64,000 nucleotides of DNA, from the NCBI GenBank assembly GCA_038049695.1, contig CP142452.1:50860501-50924500 (forward strand). The letters are read 5' to 3'. A model generated the notes under the pieces. The model was not told the origin of the DNA and did no database searches. It saw only the letters and a list, made by a program, of their open reading frames with translations. Source of the stretch: Cinnamomum chago. Its lineage: Eukaryota > Streptophyta > Magnoliopsida > Laurales > Lauraceae. Numbering within the stretch: position 1 is the first letter of the stretch; each line of letters opens with the position of its first letter. Below, piece by piece: positions 37,243 through 48,413 of the stretch. Made by a program: the position numbers and the translations under genes.

Positions 37243-40200
37243 TGTAAGACCCCGACCCGAGTGAACCCGATTAGTACTAATTAAGTTGCGTGTTAGTGCT
37301 AAGCTTGATTAGTGATTTTGGTTAAGTTGAGTTTGGAATAACTTTTGAGATAGTTTTGGGGAGTTTTGGTTGTCTTGTGATTTGTGGGACCCTTTGGGGT
37401 TTTCCTTTTTATCGCGTGGCATGTGCTCGAGGATTTATCAGAGATTTTTACTTTTATGGTTTTAATCCCGTTTTAGTGGTATTGTTGTTTCATTCAACTT
37501 TCATGTTGATCCCGTGTCCATCTGAGATCCGGAAACCCGATTTCATAGCCTTGAGGGCAAAACAGTCATTGCACACAAAATCTGTACCCAAAACTTGATA
37601 TTCTCGATACCCGCGAAACATATACTTTTTGGAAACTAGATATTTCGATGATCATTTCTTCCTTCTTCGTCAAATTCATCTGAGGTCCCGAAAGAGATGA
37701 TTTCAGCCCAATTAGAATTCTAGTGGTGGAGCCCACTCCCCACTTGTTTATAAGGAGACCCTTCTTCTTCTTCATTTCCCTTTTCCAGCACAAGAGAGAA
37801 AAACCTAGGGTTTCATTGCCTTCTTCTTCTTACTCTTGCTTGCAATCACTTAACTCACCACCAATCTTGCACAACTTGAGTAGTGGAGATCATCACCTTT
37901 TTCCTCATCACCCTAGCTCTCCATTGACACCATTGCTTGAGAAAACCATTCATCACAAGACTTTCTTTGAGCTTGCCATTGCCATTAGAGGACCTTGCAA
38001 GTAAGTTTTCCCCTTCATCTTCTAGATTTGTGTTCCTTTGGCCTTAGAGAAGCTTCACCTTCATTATTGTAAGGTTTCCTTGTTATTTCATTGTTTGACC
38101 ATTTTAGGGTTTGTTTGTTTGGGGTTTTGCTCATAGTTTGGATTCCTTGCTTGGAAGAGTGTTAGAGCTTGATTGCATTGTTAGAAGACCCTAGGCAAGT
38201 GAATGATACGATCTTTTATGAGCTTTCAATGCTTTTATTGGAAATGTGGTTGGTTTTATTAAATGTCACTCATGCCTATTTATTGCTTTCCTTTGAAATA
38301 AATGCTCATGAAGAGCCTTGTTAATGCATTTATGGTCATAAAGAAGTATTGGTTCATAGCTTTTATTTCCTCTTGTTTTCCTTAAAATATATATATATAT
38401 ATATATATATCATGTGTGAAATGGTTTCCTCCTCTCTTTGCTTGTATGGAATGTGATATGGATGGAGGAGAATGGGATGGATGTGGTTGGAGACTTGAGG
38501 TCTTTTGAATGGAGATTTATACTCCTCATTTGATGTATGAAAGTGGTTAAGAAGGAGTTGTAAAAAGGAAGAGTTATTGTGGAGCTGAACTGGTCCGAAT
38601 TCAGTTTCTGGACAGTTCGCTTGAGCGACCGTGACACTTCGCTCGAGCGACCTGTCCAGGAAAGGGTTCGGAGCATTCTAGTAGCTTGGTCGCTCGAGCG
38701 GACCTCTGTTCGCTCAAGCGGACATCCCAGAACCCATTCCAGAGAGTTGTTCGTTCGAACGCATTTAATTATTCGCTCGATCCAATGAGTTCGTTCGAGC
38801 GACCTCAACTTCGGTCGAGTGAACCCACCCAGACAGCCATTCCAAAGAGCACTCACTCGAGCGAACTCTGCAGTCCGCTCGAGCGATGGGCTCCGTTGGA
38901 CAGGGCTATGTTTGGGACGATGTTTAACTATTTCAATGTTTGGGTCTATTCTCTGGGAACCCCTCGATGGCAAGAAGATTTGCTAAACAATGTATGAGGC
39001 CATTCGTGGAAAGAAACCATATCACAAAGATTTCATTCGAAGTTTTGGAAATTCAAGGTGCATAAGGAGCCCGGAATGTCTTCTAACTCGAGGAGTACCA
39101 AGTCTTGATTATAAGCGACATACGGGACCCCTATACACTAAATAGATCTTGAAACCAGTATTTTACCCGAAATTGTTATAGTTCATTGTTTCACTTCATT
39201 CCAAGATTTATATTATATGATTTGTTTTCCCGAAAGCATGATAGTTACACTAGTAATGTGGTCTTCTCCCGAAGAGTATTGCCCGACATGAAATGAGAGT
39301 TATGCACTTGAGTATTCTTGCCCCGTTCATTTATTTACTTGAACTTAATGTATTTTGCATATGTCTCGATTTGTTGTTTAACCTATGAGTCGGCATCACT
39401 AAGCTTGGATACCTTGTCGGTTTGATCCACCGACTTGGAGATCCCTCTCCCGTCCTGCCAGTTGCAGTTTGGATCCCGATACCCGGTCTAATTACCGTGG
39501 TCCCGTCCCGATTCCCGGTTCGCTACCGTGGTCCCGTCCCGTATATTTATATAGTGTATATGATTTGCGTTGAATCTCCTCACCTTGTGTGACTGAGATC
39601 AACGTCCCGTGATATTGTTGTCACTTTACTGACAGAGGACTTAGCTTTATGTGATTGTCATCTTGTTAGTTCCCGATTCCTTGGTTACCTGATATGTTTT
39701 ATCTTATTTACCTGTTTTCTAACAAATGATTTATCTACTCTATGAGAGTTCTTGTTGAAACAGATTTCTATGCTTTTCAAGGTATTTCCTTTATTATTAT
39801 ATGTTGTTGTATCTTTCATCCTCTTGCCAGATCGTCGTGTCTGACCCATTTGCTTTGGTACTCAGGTCCCATTGCCGGCTTCCTCGAGGAGGAGCCGGAG
39901 GAGGCGGTAGGTGAGCCACAACCTCTAGTCGAGTGGCGTGCTGACGATGTCATGTAGACATCGGGTTGCTAAGAGAGGCGTTTCATTTCGGGGAAAACTA
40001 TTTAACCATTCATTGGGTTATTGTTTTGTTTATATTGGCCTTTGTTGGCCTCTGATTTTGGGGATTGTAAATAAGTGATCTTTTGTTAAACTTTAACTTA
40101 CTTTTGGGAAACATGCTATAGAACGTTACTCATTCTGATACAGTAATTATACTTGATGTTAATGCTTTCATGACTAGAGATAGTCTGACTATTTGATTTG

Positions 40201-40376
40201 CTACAAGCTTCCGCACTTAAAAGAAATATTGAATCATGGTTGTGATATCCTCACCGCGGACACCTATGGGAAATTAAATAAATGTATGTTGTTATTAAAC
40301 AAATGTGACGTGGATCATCATTCAGTCCCGACTCCGGATCGGTTCCTTCGTGGGGGCCCGGTCCGGGTTCGCGACA
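37243..40376 (+). repeat. 3' LTR of gypsy 2 (3134 bp)
   Basis: Begins TGTAAGACCCCGACCCGAG and ends GGTTCGCGACA. (AT)n run 38389-38410, palindrome island 38614-38886, promoter repeats before the TATA at about 39542, hairpin 39619-39634, acidic frame 39865-39957. Confidence 0.95.
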
Positions 40377-40381
40377 GTTTG
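40377..40381. repeat. Target site duplication GTTTG, right copy (gypsy 2)
   Basis: Exact copy of 24846-24850. Confidence 0.95.
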
Positions 40382-43300
40382 CAAGAACAATCGCCGGTAT
40401 GACTGCGACACTGTGAACTTTCATATTTACTGTTGGGGTATGCAAGCATCCTACAAGACCTAGATTTACCACGGAGAGTTAACACCTCTTGTGGATGACG
40501 TTGTCGAATCGGAACATGGGGGTAATTGTGATTATAAGGATCGAGATGAATATCAAGAAATGATGGAAGACCATTACATCGGAACTTACACCAACGCTGA
40601 GGCCTTCCATAGTAACGCAATGCGCCACTTTAAAAGAATGTTGGATGCTTCTCAGCGCCCTCTGTACTCGGGTTGCTCTCCAGACAACACTCTGCTAGAT
40701 TTTGTAATTAAGATGATGGAGCAAAAGGTGGAGGGAAAGTGGAGTAACAAATCGTTCAACAATGTGATGCAGATACAGAAGGCACTCCTACCAAATGATA
40801 ATTTGGTTCCAGAATCAATTTATGCAACGAAGAAGATACTGCGTGACTTGGGTCTGGGATATGAACACATTGATGCTTGTCAAAATGATTGCGCCTTGTT
40901 TTGGAAGGAGAACATAGATTTAAAAAAATGCCCAGTATGCGAGGAGTCCAGATACAAGCTAAATGATGGGAAAGGAAAGAAGATACCGCATAAGGTTTTA
41001 CGGTACTTCCCGTTGATAAAGAGGTTGCAGAGACTTTACATGTCCAGAAAGATTGCCACACACATGAGATGGCACAGTGATAAACGCAAAGATGATGGGA
41101 TAGGTAGACATCCGGATTTTGCTGAGGAGACCCGTAATATAAGGCTAGGGCTAGCCTCTGATGGGTTCAACCCTTTCGGGGACATGAGCACTTCCTACAG
41201 TATGTGGCCTGTCATACTTATGCCGTACAACTTGCCACCATGGATGTGCATGAAGGAGCAATTCTTTGTGATGTCATTGCTTATTCCTGGACCGCATCAG
41301 CCTGGTAATGATATTGATGTTTATCTTCGACCCTTGATTGACGAGTTAAAGGAGTTAGGGGAGAATGGTATCGAAACTTATGATGCCTCTAGCAAGCAGA
41401 GATTTCAAATGCGTGCGTCTTTGTTGTGGACCATAAACGACTTCCCTGCATATGGTAACTTGTTTGGGTGGAGTACCAAAGGGTACAAGGCTTGTCCCAC
41501 TTGTAATGAAGACTCCTTATTCTTCAGGTTGAGAAGGAAGATTGGTTACACGGGCCATAGATCCTTCTTGCCTAAGAGCACACTTGGTGACGTAGCAAGG
41601 ACTTTAATGGAAAGGTAGAGAATCGAGTGAAGTCATTGGAGTTACCATCGGTGGAAAAGGTACAAGTACAATTGGAGTGGCTTCCATATACAAGGTTTGG
41701 GAAGCACTCTAGCAACAAAAAAAGACCACGTGACCCAGAAGACTTGAACTGGACAAAGAAAAGCATTTTTTATGAGCTATCGTACTTTAAGAAACTAAAG
41801 CTTCGACACAACATTGATGTTATGCATGTGGAGAAGAATATATGTGAAAGTCTTCTCTGCACAATGGTGGGCTTAGACAAGAAGAGCAAGGACACAGAGT
41901 ACGCCCGTCAGGACTTGGCAGATATGAACATTAGGCAAGAATTGCATCTACGAAAGAGAAGCAATGGAACACAAGAGAAGCCTCGTGCATCCTACACATT
42001 AGGCCCAAAAGAGAATGATGGTTTTTATCAATATTTAAAATCGATCAAGTACCCAGATGGCTATGCTACAAACCTCTCGAGGTGTGTGACCTCAAAGAAT
42101 GGGAGATTAGCGGACTGAAAAGCCATGACTGCCATGTTCTACTGCAGCGTCTCTTTCCGACTGGTATGTGTGGGTACATGAACAAAGAGATATGCACAAT
42201 ACTATTTGAGCTGGGTAGCTTCTTCGAGGACATTTGCTCAAAGACTTTGAAATGGAGACATGTGGAAGAATTGGAAAATAAGATAGTCCTCATACTGTGT
42301 AACTTGGAAAGGATTTTTCCACCGGTATTTTTTGATGTGATGGTCCATTTGGCAGTTCATTTACCTCGTGAGGCTATGCTCGCTGGACCAGTGCAATATC
42401 GATGGATGTATCCAATTGAGAGGTGATTCCTTTTGTCATTCTTTAAATTGTTGATTAGTATCGAGAGGTGATTGTGTTTACCACTCTTTAAAAATTTTCA
42501 TCTTGATATGGATGTATGTGTTTGAAGGTTTCTGGGAACACTGAAGGGCTACGTTACCAATCGAGCTCGGCCAGAAGGTTCGATTGCCGAGGCATATATT
42601 GCCAAATAGAGTGTTAATTTTATGAAGATGTACCTAAAGGGAGAAGTTCCTGAAGAATGAAATGACGATGGGGGCGAACAAGGCCTAGAGTTGGGTGTCT
42701 TCACCCAACGCGTCTGGCCCTTTTCACTTATCAAGAGGGCTCCTAATGTGCCCGATAGGGAACGCATGCTGGCCCATTGGTTTGTGTTGTATAACACTCC
42801 CGATGTCATACCTTATCTAGAGTAAGTGGTTCAGTTTAACTAATTATATGCATTACATGAAAACTTTCTGATATTCCTATGTGTCACACTGATTACGTGT
42901 CACTAATACCCTGAGTAGGGAGCAAAAGAGGCAAGTGAATGAGCGCGGTGGACACAACATCACCAATTTACAACGGGAAGAGTTTTCTGGATGGTTCAGA
43001 GATCATGTACGTATAACAGATGCATAATAAATGTTTTCAACTCAAAACATGGAAATCCAATTTGAACTAATTCTACGAAACTAATGCAGATAAACCAACT
43101 TAGGTCTCAAGGGTCTTTAGAAGCAACAGATGCATTGTGGGCATTGGCAAATGGTCCTAGTTGTCTGGTGCATCAATACTCGGGTTGTATGGTTAATGGT
43201 GTCTGGTTCATCACCATAGACCGCGACAACCGTCACAAGAGCCAGAATAGCGGGGTGGTCGTCGAGGGAGACTACAATGAGGAAAACATTGACTTTTTCG

Positions 43301-43850
43301 GTTACTTGACCAACATTTTTGGATTGTCATACATCAATGGTTCTGAAGTTGTTTTGTTCAAATGTGAATGGTATATATAGGTCATAAATCTAAAATAAAT
43401 ATTGAGGCACATGTCACAAGCATTTACGTTAGGGATCGGTGGTATGAAGAGGATCCCTTTGTCTTGCCAAATCAGGTAAATCAAGTGTTCTATGTCAATG
43501 ACACCAAATTAGGCCGAAATTGGAAAGTCGTGGAACGGGTCAAGCATTGGGGGGTTTGGGATGTGCAACAGCGAGATGAGGAAAACGAGCAAAATGTGAT
43601 AAACGAGCCATACCAACATGAAGAAGCCATTGAAACTGTCTCAGTATCTGTTGCCGAGGATTTTTACTTTTGTTACACTAGGGATGACATTGAACCGGAT
43701 ATCATCCTTGAAGGTAATGAACCTGCGGCAGATGGCAATGAGCCAATTGCTGGCGTTGGTGGTGACGAGGATGAAACATTGGCAGAGTACATAAATGAAG
43801 AGGAAACTGACCAGTCCGACCCTGATATTGATTCTGATATGGAATTATGA
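40382..43850 (+). pseudogene. CACTA transposase (TNPD), main part, plus-strand copy
   Basis: Continues the exon broken at 24850. It encodes the Transposase_21 region (LPPWMCMKEQFFVMSLLIPG, near 41230-41290; CPTCNED zinc-like motif), then a DUF4218-like segment (HNIDVMHVEKN; DVMVHLAVHLPREAML) and, after three introns with clear GT/AG ends (42423-42527, about 42821-42918, 43007-43089), a DUF4216-like segment (VVLFKCEWY; DRWYEEDPF) and an acidic C-terminus ending SDMEL. Such proteins cut CACTA ends. Lesions: TAG 40461, one-base deletion near 41577, shift near 42108, TAG 42607, TGA 42658, one-base deletion near 43375. The minus-strand copy (52054-48414) is intact at most of these sites, but has its own. 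Confidence 0.92.
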
Positions 43851-44025
43851 TATGTAAATTTCATTTCTTCATGTGGGTGGACAAGAATTACATGCAACGG
43901 AATCGTTAATTTTACTTTCATTTGTTTGCCTCTATTGTGACTTTTTATTAAATTTTTATATATATGTTTGATCCTCTTATATATTTATGATCCCTTTGTC
44001 ATTTTTTATAATAGCGGTCCAAAAA

Positions 44026-45173
44026 ATGCCAAGAAAAAGCAAAGCTTATGTTCCTCCTGGCACATTGTCTCAAAAGAAGAATGCTTATGAGTTGGCTAGA
44101 AATAAGAATATTGTAAGTAACATGGCCAGAATGAGTGAAATTGGCGCACGACAATTGGTACAAGCAATCCAAAATCCATCTCGGCATCAACTCTCTATTG
44201 AAGGCGAGCATGATGACGTCAACAAGGAGTATAGACCATCCGGAAGTAGTGAGGAAGAAGAAGAGTTGGAAGATGAGGTTGTTATATCTAATATCAAAAT
44301 TCTTACATGTATACTAACTTATTGTGTTTTTTTCATAATTCTTGATTTTATTCTAACTTATCGTGTTATTCAGTTCGCACATATGGCCCCAGGGAGACGC
44401 AGACAAAGCCAATCAGCAGGCACCTAAGAATCGGTCCCAGATCGTATTGCCAATCAGTGTGAGATTGGTGCCACCCAGCCCAATGTATCGAGCCAGCCTA
44501 CTACAAACAGCAGCGTAGGTAAGAAATATTTGACCCTATTATCTTTTCAAATTTATTAGTTCGATTACATTTCTTTATGATTAATAATTCGGATTTTATT
44601 GTGATGGTTGTAGCATCATCCTCTCGGCGTGTACGAGGTAGGGTGGTGGGCCATGAGTCAGAGAAGAGGATGAGGATTCTGAGCGGTAGGATTTCTGTTC
44701 CACTAGGTGCACAATCGGGGCCTTTTGAAGGTATAAATGCCTCTACATTTGCAATCGAGCTGGGAAGCCATATTCGCAGCCTTGCACCATTAAACAAAGA
44801 TACATGGGGAGCAATTGATGATGGGTGCAAGGAGGCAATCTTTACTGCAGTTGCGGTAATAAAACAATCTTATACTTTCTAATCTATATTCATAGGCTTT
44901 ACTATTTACTTTTCACACTTGTGGGTTTTAAATGACAGTAAAAGTATGACTTTGGCGATGCGAAGACCGATGCACGTGTGGCAAATGCAATCGGGAAACT
45001 AGCGATGCATATCTATAGGGAGTTCAGGGCGGAGCTATACAAAGCATATAAGAATTTGTTGGAAAATGGCCACGATTCGAAGCAGTGCCCATATGATACG
45101 CAGAGGGCGACCCAGTGGGTCTGGCTGATAGAAAACAAATGGGAGACGCCAGAGTGGAAGGTAGCTAAATTAT
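44026..45173 (+). pseudogene. CACTA TNPA-like gene, 5' part, plus-strand copy
   Basis: Starts MPRKSKAYVPPG, with RMSEIGARQLVQAIQNPSR, an acidic stretch, then a segment with GRVVGHESEKRM and SVPLGAQSG, and finally the Transposase_24-like part (YREFRAELYKAYKN; WVWLIENKWETPEWK). Introns at about 44278-44379, 44520-44611 and 44857-44938 have recognisable GT and AG ends. A TAA at 44425 breaks it. The last exons present in the minus copy are missing because an LTR follows at 45307. TNPA-type proteins bind subterminal repeats of CACTA elements. Confidence 0.85.
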
Positions 45174-45306
45174 ATTAACTGATTTGCTTTCGGTACATGG
45201 TTTAAATTAGTCTTTACACTATTTGCTATTTCAAATACACTTCATCTCCACAACCCACAAATATCACACATATTGCCCCTGCTGTTCGACATTGCTGAGT
45301 TATATC

Positions 45307-45445
45307 TGTTAGACCCCGACCCAGACCAATTCGATTAGTGTGCGATTAGTATGTGTTTAGTCCTAAGTGGGTTTAGTTATCGTTGGGTTAGAAGTAATTA
45401 GTTTTAGTCTTGGACACAACTTTGGGAATTTTGAGAACATTTAGT
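45307..45445 (+). repeat. 5'-terminal fragment of an LTR
   Basis: Begins TGTTAGACCCCGACCCAGACC and aligns over about 120 bp with the reversed end of the solo LTR at 60458-63223, then diverges before ending at the CACTA terminus. The rest of this LTR was not found; if the CACTA element inserted into it, it should resume past the right CACTA end. Confidence 0.8.
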
Positions 45446-45930
45446 CACTACAACAAATTCCATATTTGCCGATGCACAATCCGCGTCGACCATTTCAAAC
45501 TCCACGTCGGGAAAGGTTTTACCGACGCACTGCATAGCGTCTGCACCACGTCGGCTACCAGATGCCGGCTAAACTATTCCCGACGTATTATGTTTAGCGT
45601 CGGGAAAAAAAGTCATTTCCCCGACGCACTATTGTGTCGTCCCTAACGTCTGCAATGCCAACAGCGTCGGGAAAAAATCGAATTTACTAGTTAGTCTCCC
45701 CTCATTGCCAATGCATAACAACGTCGGTTATACATTTGCCAACACACATGCTAGCGTCGGAAACAGTATTTAACGACGCATGAACAACGTCGGTAATATA
45801 TATCCCGACGCGTTAAAGCGTCGGGAAATATCATCAATGCTTAAAGAAAGCACGCCGGGCATTTATTCTTAAAATTTACCACGCATGTTACATCCACTTT
45901 TGGCAACGCAGAGTGCGTCGGGAAATAGTT
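45446..45930. repeat. CACTA terminus with subterminal repeats
   Basis: After the terminus, motifs of the form GCGTCGGGAAA and CCGACGCAC recur in both orientations roughly every 30-50 bp (examples near 45505, 45581, 45598, 45662, 45813, 45916). En/Spm TNPA proteins bind such arrays, so these are the likely binding sites for the protein coded at 48263-46231. Confidence 0.85.
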
Positions 45931-46230
45931 TTTTTTTCAATTAAAAAATAATTGAAAAAATCAGAAAAAAATTCATGTACAATATTTTCCTGTCCAAATC
46001 TACATTTTCAACATTCCACAAGCATAAGCATTAATAAACAACAAATAACTCCACATTCATTGTGAAACAATAAAAAAGAACCAATCACAAATAAACTAAA
46101 ACCATCCATAAAACTTGTCCATGTCACATAAATTGTAATATCCTAAATCAAATGAAGTCAAATATCTCAATAAAGTAAATCCCAACTAAAATCCAATCCA
46201 CATCAATTATCCAATCATCATCAAATATTT
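45931..46230. other. AT-rich CACTA 3' region without gene
   Basis: Non-coding, very AT-rich stretch between the subterminal repeats and the TNPA stop codon; no further structure seen. Confidence 0.6.
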
Positions 46231-48263
46231 CTAGCTTTCGGAGTCGCCCGAACCATCCATACCGACCCGGGATAGCAGTAACTGAATTTGACTCTGCATG
46301 TGAACCTGTATAGCTGCCTGATCTTGAATTTACTTCTGCGAGTCCTCATATTGTCGCCGCAACTCTTCTTGTGCTTTCAACGAATCATCTAGTTGCTGCT
46401 GTAGGGTGCTCATCTCAGACGACATTGAAATACTAGTAGAAGATGATGATGGGCCCCTCGAACGGTACCCTTGCCTCCTTGCAACCCTCTTCCCTAGCAG
46501 ATTCTCGATCACTTGTTGCTCAGCCGCTGGAGAGTTAATTTCAGATTGCGATAGTGCCGTCTCCATTCTTTGCGGCATTATCGAAGCAATCAAATATTAT
46601 CATGTAATTTACATACGTTAGGAAATTGAAATAAACAATGATATACAATATTGTTAATGAAACAACTCACATGTGTCTCCTCAGCATGATCTGTGATCCA
46701 TCTGTTCTTCTTCTTGTTGTAGTGTCGTTGTCGGTATAAATCAGTTTCAGAACTAGGAGCCTGCTGTTCATCCGCCTGCATGATCGAGAACTGGGCTGCA
46801 AATGATTGAGATCCAGATGTATGAAGCGTCTTCAGTTTGCTCCGGCTCTCTGAATTCCTCTGTGACTTACGCTGAAAATTACAAGTAATAAACAATGTAG
46901 TTAGCTTATTTAAAATAAACTTGAGGGAACATAACCATAAAAAATTATAATAATCAAGATAGCTAAAATAAGAGCCATAGTGTATTGACTAATTTAATAC
47001 GAGTACCGAAATCAAATAAATAAAAAAAACCAAAACCAAATGCAATACCCCCCCCCCCCATACACACACCCACACTAAATATAATTTAGTTACCTTCCAC
47101 TCAGGTGTCTCCCATTTGTTCTCAATCAGCCAGATCCATTGGGCTGCCCTTTGCGCATCATATGGGCACTGTTTCGGATCTTGCCCCTTTTCCAACACTT
47201 CTTATATGCTCTGTATAGCTCCGCCCTAAACTCCCTGTAAATATGCATCACCGGTCTTCCAACTGCAACTGCCACATGTGCATCGGTCTTCCAGTTGCCA
47301 AAGTCATACTTTTGCTGTCATTTCAAACCCATAAGTGGGATAATTAAACAATAAAGCCAGTTAATATAGATTAGGAAGTAAAAGATTTTTTATTACCGCA
47401 GCTGCAGTAAAGATTGCCTCCCTGCACCCATCATCAATAACTCCCTATGTTTCTTTGAGCAAAGGTGCAAGTCGGCGAATATGACTCCCCAACTCGATTG
47501 CAAATGTAGAGGCATTTGCACCCTCAAATGCCCCGGATTGTGCACCTAGCGGAACAGAAATCCGACTGCCCAAAATCTTCATCCTCTTCTCCGACTCATG
47601 GCCCACCACCCTACCCCCTGTACGCCTTGAGGATGATGCTACAACCAGCACAAACAAATATGAGTTATTAAACATAAAAAAAAATAAAATTGGCTAATAA
47701 ATTTGAAAAAGATAATAGGGTCAAATATTTCTTACCTACGATGCTGCCTGTAGTAGGCGGGCTAGATATATCGGGCTGGCCGGCATCAATCTCATGCTGA
47801 CTGGCAATACGATCTGCAACTGATACCTGAGGCTCTGCACTGTATTGTCTGCATCTCTCTGAGGCCATGTGTGCGAACTGGATAACACAATAAGTTAGTA
47901 TAAATCAAGAATTACGAAAAAAAAAACACAATAAGTGAGTATAAATGCAAGAAATATCACAATTGTTTAAATTTTGATATTAGATATAACAACCTTATCT
48001 TCTAACTCTTTTTCATCCGACAAATTCAACTCTTCCTCACTATGCCCGAATGGTCTATACTCCTTGTCGATCTCATCATGCTCGTCTCCAAGAGAGAGTT
48101 GACGCCGAGATGGATTTTGAAGTGCTTGTACCAATTGTCGTGCGCCAATTTCACTCATTCGCGCAATGTTCCTTTCGATATTCTTATTTCTAGCTGACTC
48201 ATAAGCATTCTTCTTCTTAGCCAATGCGCCAGGTTTGACATAAAGTTTTCTTTTGTTCGGCAT
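46231..48263 (-). pseudogene. CACTA TNPA-like gene, minus-strand copy
   Basis: Starts MPNKRKLYVKPG at 48263. Exons correspond to the plus copy (SEIGARQLVQALQNPSR; VVGHESEKRMKI; CPYDAQRAAQWIWLIENKWE) and extend further: RKSQRNSESRSKLKTLHTSG, a segment ITDHAEETH, and a final exon with AEQQVIENLLGKRVARRQGY and a coiled-coil tail (STLQQQLDDSLKAQEEL). A TAA at 46332-46330 interrupts the tail, after which the frame continues about 30 codons to the TAG at 46233-46231. A frameshift near 47195 breaks the YREL...YKK region. A poly-C run at about 47047-47060 lies in an intron. Confidence 0.85.
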
Positions 48264-48413
48264 TTTTTGACAACTATGAATAAAAAATGACAAATGGATC
48301 AAACATATATAAAAAATATAAAAAAGCACAATAGTTAGCTGATTGAAAACTAAATTAATGATTCCATTGCATTTAATCCTTGTTTACACACATAAAGAAA
48401 TAAACTTTACACA

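Larger units (their letters stand above)
24851..40376 (+). mobile_element. Ty3-gypsy retrotransposon 2 (Tekay/Del-like), with nested solo LTR
   Basis: LTRs 24851-27980 and 37243-40376, PBS at 27984, gag-pol 28138-37231, polypurine tract 37230-37242, duplication GTTTG. A 4331-bp solo LTR splits its integrase. It is closely related to gypsy 1 in gag-pol, but its LTRs carry a different palindrome island (TCGCTCGAGCGA instead of GGCGTCCGGACGCC). LTR divergence is low, a few percent at most by eye. Apart from the insertion, only three nonsense codons, all in the gag/linker part, disable the polyprotein. Confidence 0.96.
24437..45306 (+). mobile_element. CACTA (En/Spm) transposon, plus-strand copy, split by gypsy 2
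   Basis: The element consists of 24437-24850 and 40382-45306, once contiguous. It carries a TNPD-type transposase (24705-43850) and the start of a TNPA-type gene (44026-45173). About 100 bp upstream of the transposase ATG match the minus-strand CACTA copy closely. I did not find its left terminal inverted repeat; the left limit given is simply the edge of gypsy 1. On the right it is cut by an LTR start at 45307. Confidence 0.85.

Noticed and set aside
45307-45445. Interpretation as a complete small element
   Set aside because: It has only an LTR start and ends exactly at a CACTA terminus; no CA end or duplication was found, so it is a fragment.
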